Assembly (NCBI RefSeq): GCF_014773275.1
Contig: NZ_JACWMW010000001.1
Span: forward strand, 248,001-312,000
Origin: Mucilaginibacter rigui
GTDB lineage: Bacteria > Bacteroidota > Bacteroidia > Sphingobacteriales > Sphingobacteriaceae
DNA length: 64,000 nucleotides
Direction: 5' to 3'
In this document: positions 17,442-26,320 of the stretch, piece after piece
How positions within the stretch are numbered: position 1 is the first letter of the stretch
Layout: each line of letters starts with the position of its first letter
Notes under the pieces: generated by a model
The model's input: only the letters and a program-made list of their open reading frames with translations
Databases searched by the model: none
What the model was told of the DNA's origin: nothing
Made by a program: the position numbers and the translations under genes

Positions 17442-19379
17442 ATGAGAAAGTTATTGATGATAATGCTTTTGTGCACCCCCGCATTTGCACTTGCGCAGAA
17501 CAAAGCTGTTGATAGTTTAAAAAACATCCTTACGGCCACTAAGGCCGACACCCTGAAAGCAGACCTGTATTATCAAATAGCGTTGGAACTGCAACGAATG
17601 GATCCTGTGCAATCCCAGGAAATGATAGACCAGGCCATGGTTATAGCCCAAAAACTTAAGTATGCAAAAGGCCTGGCTAATGTTTACGCGTTTATGTCAG
17701 TACAATACTCTAACCGTGGGGAATTTGACTCTATGCGCATAGCCAGTGAAAAAAGCATACGGATAGCCGAAAAGAATAACTTACCTCTAATTGTAGCCAA
17801 AGGCCACAACGGGCTGGGTATTTATTACTGGCAAACGGGCAATTATAGCGAAGCTGTTAAAAACCATCTGGCGGCCCTGGCTATCCGCGAAAAGCTGAAA
17901 GATACGCTGGGCATCTGCGCATCGTTAGGTAACCTGTCGCTGGTTTACTTTGATAATCAAAACCCCAAAAAGTCTGAGCAATATGCGCTGCAAAGCCTGG
18001 CATTGGCCCGTAAGGTTAATAAAACCACCATGATAGTAAGCTGCCTGCAAATGCTGGCCAACGTTTATGGTCAGGGTGGGCAGTTTGATAAAGCCCTGAA
18101 AATGGATGCCGAAGCTTTGGCAATATGTAAAGAGCATAACGATACGCGCGGCTTATCGCAGGTTTATTCAAACATGGCTAACTGCTATACCGCTATGAAA
18201 CAGTATGATAAGGCGCTTCAATACCAGCAGGAAGTATTGAAAATAGACCGGTTTTTTAACGACAAAAAGCAGATAAGCGATACTTACATGAACATTAGTG
18301 GCATTTATAGCGAGAAAAAAGACTATAAAACCGCGCTCGACTGGATGAAGAAAGGTTTGGTTTTAAGCCAGGAAAGCAAGTATAAACAAGGCGAAAAACT
18401 GGGGTGGGGCTCGTTGAGTAATATTTATGAGCAGCTTGGCGACTATAAGAATGCACTGCAGGCCCACCAAAAGTTTCAAAGCATAAGTGTGGAGATGATA
18501 AACGAGAACAGCAACAAGCAGATCGCCCTTATGCAAACCAGGTTTGATACCGAGAAAAAAGAACAAAAAATTAACTTGTTAAATAAAGAGAATACCATCC
18601 AGCGGCTTTCCATCAGCAAGCAGCAAACTACTATAGCTATTATAATAGGCCTGTTGCTGGTTTCTGTACTGGTTGCCGGGTTGGTTTATAACCGTAATAA
18701 ACTGAAACAAAAAGCGCTGTTACAGGCAGAGATGCTGCGGCACCAGGATATGATGACCAAAGCTGTAATTGATGCAGAAGAGCATGAACGCAAACGCATA
18801 GGTGCCGACCTGCACGATGGGGTAGGCCAGCTGTTCTCGGCTGTAAAAATGAATCTGAACGGTTTATTTGAGCGGATTAGTTTAGAGCGTGAGGAAGATA
18901 AATTTTTAGCTGAGAACACCCTTGCCCTTGTTGATGAAAGCTGCAAGGAGGTTAGGGTGATATCGCACCAAATGATACCTAATATGTTGCTGCGGTCGGG
19001 CATAGCGTCTGATCTGAAAAGCTTTATAGAAAAGATAGACGCCGACAGCCTCAAGATCCGCCTGGAAACAACAGGGTTTAAAGACCGGCTGGAAAGCAAT
19101 GTAGAAACCATGCTTTACCGCATTATACAGGAAACCATTAACAACGTTATTAAACACGCGCAAGCTACGCAGCTGGATATCATCCTGAAACGTGATGCTC
19201 GGGAAATTACAGCGGTAATAAAAGATAACGGGGTTGGCTTTGATACCGAAAGGGCAGGCACATTTGAAGGCATCGGCCTAAAGAATATACTTACCCGTAT
19301 CGAATATTTGCGGGGGACTATTGAATACGACTCTGCACCGGGGAAAGGCACAACTGTTACCGTGAACGTGCCTGTATAA
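17442..19379 (+). CDS. TPR-containing sensor histidine kinase (HisKA_3 / DesK-NarX type)
   Basis: This 645-residue kinase has a signal peptide (1-19), about seven tetratricopeptide repeats in a periplasmic region (~30-350, for example AKGLANVYAFMSVQYSNRGEFD), a membrane span near 395-415 (IAIIIGLLLVSVLVAGLVY), and a cytoplasmic HisKA_3 domain with H458 in RKRIGADLHDGVGQLFSA. The HATPase domain is marked by VIKDNGVGFD and GIGLKNILTRIEYLRG. Such kinases normally phosphorylate a LuxR/NarL-type regulator. None is adjacent, so it is orphaned here. The ATG at 17442 is chosen over the TTG just before it. Confidence 0.93.
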   Translation: MRKLLMIMLLCTPAFALAQNKAVDSLKNILTATKADTLKADLYYQIALELQRMDPVQSQEMIDQAMVIAQKLKYAKGLANVYAFMSVQYSNRGEFDSMRIASEKSIRIAEKNNLPLIVAKGHNGLGIYYWQTGNYSEAVKNHLAALAIREKLKDTLGICASLGNLSLVYFDNQNPKKSEQYALQSLALARKVNKTTMIVSCLQMLANVYGQGGQFDKALKMDAEALAICKEHNDTRGLSQVYSNMANCYTAMKQYDKALQYQQEVLKIDRFFNDKKQISDTYMNISGIYSEKKDYKTALDWMKKGLVLSQESKYKQGEKLGWGSLSNIYEQLGDYKNALQAHQKFQSISVEMINENSNKQIALMQTRFDTEKKEQKINLLNKENTIQRLSISKQQTTIAIIIGLLLVSVLVAGLVYNRNKLKQKALLQAEMLRHQDMMTKAVIDAEEHERKRIGADLHDGVGQLFSAVKMNLNGLFERISLEREEDKFLAENTLALVDESCKEVRVISHQMIPNMLLRSGIASDLKSFIEKIDADSLKIRLETTGFKDRLESNVETMLYRIIQETINNVIKHAQATQLDIILKRDAREITAVIKDNGVGFDTERAGTFEGIGLKNILTRIEYLRGTIEYDSAPGKGTTVTVNVPV

Positions 19380-19420
19380 TTACACAAACTTTACTTCTGA
19401 ATGGTTGTTTTAAAAGTACC

Positions 19421-20092
19421 ATGATGAATATACCAATAAGGGTTATAATAACAGGTACTACCGGTATGGTTGGCGAGGGCGTAATGCATCAATGCCTGCA
19501 GCACCCGGATGTAGAAGCTGTGCTGATCATCAACCGTAAGCCATCGGGTTATAAGCACCCGAAATTGACGGAGATTGTTCACGCTGACTTCTTCGACCTG
19601 ATGCCTATTGAAGACCAGCTGGCAGGTTACAACGCCTGCTACTTTTGCCTTGGTATCTCATCAATAGGGGTAAGTAAGTTAGATTATTACAAAACCACGT
19701 ACATACTTACCCTAAATGTTGCCCAAACATTGGTGCAGTATAACCCCGATATGACGTTTTGTTACGTATCCGGCGCGGGTACAGACAGTAAAGAGAAAGG
19801 CACCGGCTGGGCAGCAGTAAAAGGCAAAACCGAGAACGATTTGATGAAGCTACCCTTTTTACAGGTGTATGCTTTTAGGCCGGGGTTTATAAAACCTATT
19901 AAAGGCCTCACCAAAACACATGGCTTTTACAAATATATTAATTGGCTGTTCCCGGTTGGGCGTGCATTGTACCCCAAAGGCTTTGTTACTTTGCCAGAGC
20001 TGGCCCAGGCCATGATAACCGTTACCGAACAAGGCTATCACACCAAAGTAATAGAGGGTAAGGATATAATTACCCTTGGTAAACAATCCTAA
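19421..20092 (+). CDS. NAD(P)-binding Rossmann-fold (epimerase/dehydratase-like) protein
   Basis: The 223-residue protein begins with the dinucleotide-binding loop VIITGTTGMVGEGVMHQ, followed by EAVLIINRKPSGYKHPK. TFCYVSGAGTDSKEKGTGW and AVKGKTENDLMKL match the SDR-like positions near the active-site Ser and Lys. It resembles small NmrA/HIM1-like or NAD-dependent epimerase family proteins of this phylum. The substrate is unknown. It is 41 bp after the TPR kinase on the same strand and 214 bp before the lanthipeptide precursor; a link with the latter is possible but unsupported. Confidence 0.82.
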   Translation: MMNIPIRVIITGTTGMVGEGVMHQCLQHPDVEAVLIINRKPSGYKHPKLTEIVHADFFDLMPIEDQLAGYNACYFCLGISSIGVSKLDYYKTTYILTLNVAQTLVQYNPDMTFCYVSGAGTDSKEKGTGWAAVKGKTENDLMKLPFLQVYAFRPGFIKPIKGLTKTHGFYKYINWLFPVGRALYPKGFVTLPELAQAMITVTEQGYHTKVIEGKDIITLGKQS

Positions 20093-20263
20093 GTAATCAT
20101 GTAAATAATTAAAAGCCTTTGCAAAGAAAATTTGCAGGGGGTATTTTGCTTTTTGAGCTAAAGCACCTCTTGTTTTACGCAATATTTTAACCTTTATATA
20201 ATAGGGTTTATCTCCCTGCATAAAAAGGGTTATTACAACCTATGAGAATTATTTAGGTGCCCA

Positions 20264-20271
20264 TACCTTAG
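20264..20271 (+). promoter_or_regulatory. possible -7 promoter element for the lanthipeptide precursor
   Basis: TACCTTAG departs from TAnnTTTG at one position and lies 35 bp before the precursor ATG. No good -33 element is seen. A weak call. Confidence 0.25.
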
Positions 20272-20306
20272 CATTGTTAATAAATACAAACCTAAACCTT
20301 ATTACA

Positions 20307-20513
20307 ATGTCACAAAAAAGTTTTTCTGAAGCTGTAAAGAGCGATGCTGCTTTACAAAGCGATCTTAACAAAGCGGTATCTGCAGCAATTGCAGAAGTAG
20401 CTAAAAAACATGGCGTATCTTTTTCTGATGCAGACCTTGGTAAAGGCCACAAAGCGGTTACAGGTAACGTAGGTTGCGTATCAACCGCCTGGACAGCCGT
20501 ATGTACTGTTTGA
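20307..20513 (+). CDS. lanA: putative class II lanthipeptide precursor with Nif11-like leader
   Basis: This 68-residue peptide precedes a LanM-type synthetase gene. Residues 1-46 look like a Nif11-type leader: helical, with SFSEAVKSDAALQSDLNKAV and then KKHGVSFSDADLG, the GxxFxxxDL pattern of that family. The tail from ~52, TGNVGCVSTAWTAVCTV, has Cys57 and Cys66 with Ser59, Thr60, Thr63, Thr67 and Thr52, so up to two (methyl)lanthionine rings are possible. There is no canonical double-Gly cleavage site; the nearest small residues are G53 and G56. The ATG at 20307 is preferred to an in-frame TTG at 20274 because it gives a normal leader. No second precursor is evident. Confidence 0.82.
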   Translation: MSQKSFSEAVKSDAALQSDLNKAVSAAIAEVAKKHGVSFSDADLGKGHKAVTGNVGCVSTAWTAVCTV

Positions 20514-20524
20514 TCGCCCGTTGC

Positions 20525-20561
20525 AATAACATGCAAAGCAGAGCCTGCTTTGCATGTTATT
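20525..20561 (+). terminator. hairpin between precursor and synthetase (attenuator-like)
   Basis: A perfect 17-bp stem (20525-20541 with 20545-20561) closes a 3-base loop 11 bp after the precursor stop. Only a weak TTGTTTAAAT tract follows, so it may act as a partial terminator or an mRNA-end stabiliser. Either would give more precursor than enzyme message. That effect is inferred. Confidence 0.7.
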
Positions 20562-20595
20562 TGTTTAAATACTATGAGATTTAACCCCCGGTAAA

Positions 20596-23397
20596 TTGAC
20601 AGATATAAATAATAGCAAAGCATCTGCCCGGCAAACATTGCCCTTTGGGCAACACATCAAAGCCATGCTGCAGGCCGGGTTGCAAAACCTGCCTGATGAT
20701 GAGATCGAAGCGCTTTTAAAAAACCTGTCATCGGTGAGCAAATTTTGCTTTGACGAACATTTTTGCGACTTCGCAACAAAAACACACCCCTTCTTTAATA
20801 TACTGCAATTAGTTGATCCGGCCTTTAAAAGTACCGATGATATAATGAATGATTATGATGATCATTTTTTTAATCATGGCGGGTTGGCCGGATTTTTAAA
20901 AAAATATCCATTGGTTAACACGTTGCAACAAGATATGCTGCAACAGCTAACCACATTTAAAACCGAATTACATAACCATATCCAAACGGATATGGATAAT
21001 CTTTCAAAAATATTCAATAATAGTAGGCCAATCGGCATCCCGGTTAAAATAGATACAAACCAGGGCGATGTACACAATGGCGGCAAAAGCGCAGCTATTG
21101 TAGCATTTACAAGTGGTTTAAAAATAGTTTATAAACCGCGTAGCGGGGGCATGGATGTTGCCTTTAATACATTTATTAGTGAGGTTGCCGCAGAAACCGG
21201 TATTGGCCTGAAAACTCCACGGGTGCTTGATTGCGGCGATTATTTTTGGATGGAGTTTATTGAGCATTTGCCGGTAACAAATACTAATGAACTAACCGGA
21301 TACTATACCGAATGTGGCGTGCTGCTGGCTATTGTGTTTTTGCTGGGCGGCACCGATTTTCATTTTGAGAATATTATAGCTCATGGTAAACACCCCGTGC
21401 TGATTGATCTGGAATGCCTGTTTGGTGCAACCGGCGAAATGCAGGAGGATATATTTAGCGTAAATAATACAGGCCTTGTACCCGCCAATATATATTTAGG
21501 CGGGCAGGATGCACCCATTGATAACAGTGGGTTTGGTGCCTGGGGTAAACAAATATCAGGCATCAACCGCTGGGTATGGGCAAATGCAGGTACCGATGCG
21601 CTTCGGCTTGAAAAACAAAAAGGGATATTTACAGCAGATAAAAATCAGCCTGTATATGATAGTAACGCGGTATCGCCCCAAAACTACCTTGCCGAAATTA
21701 CAGGCGGTTTTAAACGGGCATGCAATTGGTTCATTACCAATAAAGATGTGTTAGATAAGCCGGGGTTTGCCTTCGGTAATTTTAAAAACAAGCCTGTAAG
21801 GGTGATCATGCGCTACACCATGAACTACCTTTTTATTATAGAAAACTCATTAAACGCCGATGCTTTATTATCTGAAGATGCGCGTAAAAAAGAAATATAC
21901 CGGTCATTAAACGAATTCCCTACAGCAACCCTGCTGTTGCCTCAAACAAAAGCATTAGTTATTGATGCCGAGTTTGAAGCTATAAAGCGCATGAATGTGC
22001 CGCTTTTTACCGGGAATACATCAAAGCTCCACATCCGGGAATCGGGGGATTGCCCGGAGTGGGCTTTTTTTGAAATTACACCATACCAGTTCACCCTTAA
22101 CCGCATTAAAAATTTCGATGCCGGTAAAATGGAGCAGCAGGTAAGTCTTATTACATCGGCTTTTGCAGCCCGCTATGGTAAGGTTCAGATCAACAGAGCC
22201 ATGCAACCCGATAAAAACTTAATAAAGTACGGCAAGGCGTCAATACTTAACGAAACCCGGCTCATAGCATCCGGCATTGCAGCATCAGCCATAAAAAATA
22301 ATAATACTTTTAGCTGGAACGGCTATACTGCCGATGCAGGCAATAAACTGGTGTTGGGGCAACTGAGCCCCATGCTGTATGATGGCTCATTGGGGATAGC
22401 TTGTTTTTTAAGTAGTGTGGATAGCGGTGCCAATAAGCAGTTGATAGATACTATTATAGCTGCCGAAGTAAAACGCGCCTGTAAAACTAATATGGGTATC
22501 TCTTTCGCCTCAGGAGTGGCAGGTTTGCTGTATACGTTGGTTAAAACCCATTGTGCTGATAATGATAACCTGCAAACAGCTATTAACCTGGCCCAGCTTG
22601 TAGGGCCGGCTGATATTAAAAAGGATACAAAATATGATATTATGGCGGGCTCGGCCGGCTTACTGTTAAGTCTAGCCCCCCTTTATAAAGCTTCGCACTC
22701 GGCAGATGTTTTAGAACTGATGGTTACTATAGCCCATCATTTATTGCAAGGCCGCGTTATTGACTCGGCCTCGCGGTCGTTAACCTGGCGCAGCGAACAG
22801 TTCGACAGGCCGCTCACCGGGTTCTCACATGGCGCATCGGGTATTGCCTGTGCATTGCTTACCTTATTTGACATTACCGGCATAGAAAAGTATAAACAGG
22901 CGTTTTATCAAGCGCTGCAATTTGAAAATTATTACCGCAATGCCGAACGTACTAATTGGTGCGACCTGCGCAAAACCGGTTACGATTGTAAAACTGCCTG
23001 GTGCCACGGTGCGCCGGGTATAGGCCTTGCACGCCTGCACGCCTACCATATTTTAAAGGATGAAGCGCTATTGCAAGATGTGGAGACTGCCCTTATTGCC
23101 ACAAAAAAGCACTTGTTAAGTGATACCGATTTTTATTGCTGTGGCAACACAGGCCGGATAGATTTTTTGATAGAAGCAGCGATGGTACTGGGTAGGCCCG
23201 CCCTATTACAGGATGCCCGTAAAGCGCTGGTGGCGCTGCTTAATCGTAAGAATAACCGCGGGTGGTACCAAACGTATGATGTGGAGAACGTTGGGATGGA
23301 AAACCCATCATTGTTTAGGGGCACAGCAGGCATCGGATATACTTTGCTTAGGAGTATAAATCCGGATGAAGTGCCTTGTATTGGCTTATTAGCGTAA
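20596..23397 (+). CDS. lanM: class II lanthionine synthetase LanM (ProcM-like CCG type)
   Basis: LanM enzymes phosphorylate and dehydrate Ser/Thr in a precursor, then form thioether rings with Cys. This 933-residue protein has the full two-domain build. The dehydratase half carries K180-P-R-S and GGTDFHFENIIAHGKHPVLI, with D254, H256, E258 and N259 as expected catalytic residues. The LanC-like cyclase half starts near 575 (MLYDGSLGIACFL) and shows GFSHGASGIA, WCHGAPGIG (C803) and CCGNTGR (C848, C849), giving a three-Cys zinc site as in ProcM instead of Cys-Cys-His. The start is TTG at 20596; the next in-frame ATG is at residue 24. It lies 82 bp after the precursor. Confidence 0.93.
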   Translation: MTDINNSKASARQTLPFGQHIKAMLQAGLQNLPDDEIEALLKNLSSVSKFCFDEHFCDFATKTHPFFNILQLVDPAFKSTDDIMNDYDDHFFNHGGLAGFLKKYPLVNTLQQDMLQQLTTFKTELHNHIQTDMDNLSKIFNNSRPIGIPVKIDTNQGDVHNGGKSAAIVAFTSGLKIVYKPRSGGMDVAFNTFISEVAAETGIGLKTPRVLDCGDYFWMEFIEHLPVTNTNELTGYYTECGVLLAIVFLLGGTDFHFENIIAHGKHPVLIDLECLFGATGEMQEDIFSVNNTGLVPANIYLGGQDAPIDNSGFGAWGKQISGINRWVWANAGTDALRLEKQKGIFTADKNQPVYDSNAVSPQNYLAEITGGFKRACNWFITNKDVLDKPGFAFGNFKNKPVRVIMRYTMNYLFIIENSLNADALLSEDARKKEIYRSLNEFPTATLLLPQTKALVIDAEFEAIKRMNVPLFTGNTSKLHIRESGDCPEWAFFEITPYQFTLNRIKNFDAGKMEQQVSLITSAFAARYGKVQINRAMQPDKNLIKYGKASILNETRLIASGIAASAIKNNNTFSWNGYTADAGNKLVLGQLSPMLYDGSLGIACFLSSVDSGANKQLIDTIIAAEVKRACKTNMGISFASGVAGLLYTLVKTHCADNDNLQTAINLAQLVGPADIKKDTKYDIMAGSAGLLLSLAPLYKASHSADVLELMVTIAHHLLQGRVIDSASRSLTWRSEQFDRPLTGFSHGASGIACALLTLFDITGIEKYKQAFYQALQFENYYRNAERTNWCDLRKTGYDCKTAWCHGAPGIGLARLHAYHILKDEALLQDVETALIATKKHLLSDTDFYCCGNTGRIDFLIEAAMVLGRPALLQDARKALVALLNRKNNRGWYQTYDVENVGMENPSLFRGTAGIGYTLLRSINPDEVPCIGLLA

Positions 23398-23477
23398 TAA
23401 TTTAAGCAATATTAAAGTTTTAAGGCTTAAAACATTTATTTTGGGCAAATGGTTATAGTTCCCATAGATCCAGCTAA

Positions 23478-24176
23478 ATGAAAGTACTGCTTGTTGAAGA
23501 CGAACCGGGCCTGGTATCGATAGTTGTACGCGGCTTAACAGAAGCCGGTATGGAAGTAAGTGTTGCCGCCGATGGGAATATGGCGCTGGAGATGGCACAA
23601 ACCCACAGCTTTGATATTATTATACTGGATATTATGCTGCCCGGTATGAACGGGATACAGGTTTGTAAGGAGATTCGCAAACAGGACGATAGCGTTGCCA
23701 TACTGATGCTTACTGCGTTAAGTAGTACCGAAAATATTGTTACCGGCCTAAACAGCGGTGCCGACGATTATCTGCCAAAACCCTTTAAATTTCCCGAACT
23801 TGAAGCACGCATCCGTACGCTGGTGCGCCGTAGTAAGGCGGGAAGTGCGCCAAAAAATGTGATCAGCATTGCGGGGCTGGAAATTGATACTGTATCAAAA
23901 ACTGCTAAACGCAATAACAAAAACATAGCGCTTACAGCAACTGAATATCATCTGCTGGAATATTTTGCCAAAAACCAAAATATGGTGCTCTCCCGCATCC
24001 AGATACTGGAGAATGTTTGGGACATTGATTTTAACATGGGCACCAACGTGGTTGATGTTTATGTAAACTATTTGCGCAAGAAAATTGATAGCGGTTATGA
24101 TGTTAAATTGATACATACCGTTTTTGGCATGGGCTATATTTTTAAGGAAGAAGCGTTAGATGAAACTTCAAACTAA
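23478..24176 (+). CDS. OmpR/PhoB-family response regulator
   Basis: The 232-residue protein has an N-terminal receiver domain with VEDEPG, phosphoacceptor D51 in IIILDIMLPGMNG, and the YLPKPFKFPEL Lys. A winged-helix DNA-binding domain occupies ~125-225 (LTATEYHLLEYFAKNQNMVLSR, GTNVVDVYVNYLRKKI, IHTVFGMGYIF). It is a transcription factor controlled by the kinase encoded next; their genes overlap by 17 bp. It starts 80 bp after lanM, so it may be co-transcribed with the lanthipeptide genes, or have its own promoter in the AT-rich gap. Similarity is to CusR/ArlR-like regulators; the target is unknown. Confidence 0.95.
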   Translation: MKVLLVEDEPGLVSIVVRGLTEAGMEVSVAADGNMALEMAQTHSFDIIILDIMLPGMNGIQVCKEIRKQDDSVAILMLTALSSTENIVTGLNSGADDYLPKPFKFPELEARIRTLVRRSKAGSAPKNVISIAGLEIDTVSKTAKRNNKNIALTATEYHLLEYFAKNQNMVLSRIQILENVWDIDFNMGTNVVDVYVNYLRKKIDSGYDVKLIHTVFGMGYIFKEEALDETSN

Positions 24177-25518
24177 AATAACATTACTGTTTGTTGCTAT
24201 CTCAACAATAGGGTTGGTGTTGCTCAATGCTTCCATATTTTACTTTGTATCTGATTTTAGCTTCGAGGATTTTTTTAAACGCCTGGAAGCCCGGGTTAAC
24301 CTTACTGCCGAAACAAATATTCATCCAGATAAAGAATCGGCTGCGTACAACCAGGTACGTACCCGATACCTGGAGAAACTGGCAAACGAGCAGGAATACA
24401 TCATTAAACTGGATACTGCAAAGTTGCCCGCATACAAAAAGGTTGTAAACCTGCCTGATGAGTTTTATAACAGCATCATGGCTAATAAAAAAGCCCGTTA
24501 TACCAAAGCCAACCACTTTTATGCCGGCAGCTTATTTAACAGCCGCAACGAAAAATATATTGTAATAGTTACCGCTACCGACCCATATGGCTTTAAAGAG
24601 CTTGAACTGTTAAAGCGGGTACTGCTTATCATCTTTATAGTATCTATAATCCTTACTTATGTAGCGGGTAAAATATTCTCGTACTACACCATTCAACCGG
24701 TGCGGGGTATCATCAAAAGCGTAAAAAACATAACAGCCAATAACCTGCATATGCGGCTGGATGATGTTACCGGCAAAGATGAGATTGCCGAACTGGTACT
24801 TACCTTTAACAACATGCTTACCCGGTTAGAGACGGCTTTTGAAACGCAGAACAATTTTGTAAGTAACGCCTCGCACGAGCTGCGCACACCGCTTACCATC
24901 ATTAGCGGCGAAACGCAGTTGCTGTTAAAAGGTAACAAGGTTACCGACGAAGGCCGGGCAGCGGCTAAAAATATTTTGGCCGAAGCCGAAAAACTGGGAC
25001 ATATCCTGGCTGCCTTACTTGGCCTGGCGCAAACAGGTTTCGACGGAAAAAAACAAAACTGGCAAAGAATAAGGATAGACGAACTTGTAATAGACGTTGC
25101 AGATTCGGTGAAAAAGATAGACCGGGAAAGTGTGATAGATATCGATTTCTCGGCCCTGCCCGATGATGAACGCTTGCTTTACACCGAAGGCAATATTAAC
25201 CTGCTGCAGTTGGCGATAAGTAACATTGTGTTAAATGCCTGCAAATATTCCAATAACCGCCCGGTAAATGTGCAGGTAACGGCAAGCAACGGGCGCATCC
25301 TTATCAAAGTTACTGACAAAGGCATCGGTATACCCGAGCATGAACAGCAACATATTTTCGAGCCATTCTTCAGGGCATCAAATACAAGCGATTTTCAGGG
25401 GCATGGCATCGGCTTACCACTTACCCTTAACATCATTCGGCTGCACAAAGGTACTATCGGTATCCGGTCGGAAGAGCAGGTAGGTACCGAGATCCAGATC
25501 AGCCTGCCCGTGGTGTAA
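24160..25518 (+). CDS. membrane sensor histidine kinase (EnvZ/CusS type)
   Basis: This 452-residue kinase has two membrane spans (~7-28 and ~150-170) around a periplasmic sensor of ~120 residues, then a HAMP linker (TIQPVRGIIKSVKNITANNL), a HisKA domain with H239 in VSNASHELRTPLTIISGE, and a HATPase domain (NACKYSNNRPV, VTDKGIGIPEHEQ, GHGIGLPL). It overlaps the regulator gene by 17 bp, marking them as a cognate pair. The ligand of the sensor is unknown. Given the neighbouring lanthipeptide genes, envelope stress or the peptide itself is a reasonable but unproven signal. Confidence 0.95.
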   Translation: MKLQTKITLLFVAISTIGLVLLNASIFYFVSDFSFEDFFKRLEARVNLTAETNIHPDKESAAYNQVRTRYLEKLANEQEYIIKLDTAKLPAYKKVVNLPDEFYNSIMANKKARYTKANHFYAGSLFNSRNEKYIVIVTATDPYGFKELELLKRVLLIIFIVSIILTYVAGKIFSYYTIQPVRGIIKSVKNITANNLHMRLDDVTGKDEIAELVLTFNNMLTRLETAFETQNNFVSNASHELRTPLTIISGETQLLLKGNKVTDEGRAAAKNILAEAEKLGHILAALLGLAQTGFDGKKQNWQRIRIDELVIDVADSVKKIDRESVIDIDFSALPDDERLLYTEGNINLLQLAISNIVLNACKYSNNRPVNVQVTASNGRILIKVTDKGIGIPEHEQQHIFEPFFRASNTSDFQGHGIGLPLTLNIIRLHKGTIGIRSEEQVGTEIQISLPVV

Positions 25519-25758
25519 CTGCTGCTGCAGGCTTTCTGAAAAGGCCTTGCGGCGAGTGTTGGAACCTTTAATATTCAACTTTACCATTAATTCATCAAAG
25601 GCTTTCTTATAACTTTCTAATAAGTTGACTGTAATTATTAAAAATCACCATTCCTTTTAGTTTTATTGATTGATATACAGATGGTTAATTACCGTAAAAT
25701 ATTTTTTACTCTAACTAAATTCTAATAAGTCTCTTAATTCCTTTTAATGGGCGCGGGG

Positions 25759-25766
25759 TAGTATTG
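25759..25766 (+). promoter_or_regulatory. possible -7 element for the universal stress protein gene
   Basis: TAGTATTG differs from TAnnTTTG at one position and lies 40 bp before the ATG at 25807. The rest of the 288-bp gap after the kinase gene shows no coding text. Confidence 0.3.
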
Positions 25767-25806
25767 CATAAGTAAACAATTAAAGTTTAACCATTAACAA
25801 ATACTT

Positions 25807-26298
25807 ATGAAAACCATACTCATCCCAACCGACTACCAGGCATCATCGTTAGATTGTATCCACGCCGTTTGCAGGCAATTCAGGGAAGAAGACCTGAACT
25901 TGGTATTTGTACACGTTTTTAAATTAACAGATTCATTCAGCGATATCATAACGCTAAGCCGCCGCAGCCGCGAATATGAAAAGGTAAGCGACGAGTTTTA
26001 CCGTTACTGCAATGTACTGCGCGCTCAGTATCCGCAGATCCGGAATATTAAGATCGACTTTTTATATGGCAGCAAGCTAAGCATGTTTAAGCAGTTTATT
26101 GAACACAACGAGGTAGATATGGTACTAAATACCGAAGACTGTGAATTTACGCAGATCCACCAGTCAAGTGTAGACCCGGCCTTGCTCATCAAACGCTCGG
26201 GCCTGCCGGTTATTAATGTGCCAAAAGGTGATTATGCCCGCATGATGCAACAGCAAGTTGCGGTTGCTGGTACCGAAGAAGAATTGTTAGAAGTATAA
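25807..26298 (+). CDS. universal stress protein (UspA-like)
   Basis: A single UspA domain of 163 residues. MKTILIPTDYQASSLDCI is the typical first strand and loop, and NLVFVHVF the second strand. The C-terminal region of ATP-binding members usually has GxxGxxxxxxxxGS; here VDPALLIKRSGLPVINVPKG lacks a clear version of it, so nucleotide binding is doubtful. It is a cytoplasmic stress-associated protein of unspecified role. The bestrophin-like gene follows 22 bp downstream, which suggests an operon. Confidence 0.85.
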   Translation: MKTILIPTDYQASSLDCIHAVCRQFREEDLNLVFVHVFKLTDSFSDIITLSRRSREYEKVSDEFYRYCNVLRAQYPQIRNIKIDFLYGSKLSMFKQFIEHNEVDMVLNTEDCEFTQIHQSSVDPALLIKRSGLPVINVPKGDYARMMQQQVAVAGTEEELLEV

Positions 26299-26320
26299 TT
26301 AAATTAAACACACATTTGCC

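Noticed and set aside
19421-20092. Epimerase-like gene as a tailoring enzyme of the lanthipeptide
   Set aside because: It belongs with the upstream kinase by spacing (41 bp), and a 214-bp gap separates it from the precursor; no known tailoring family is matched.
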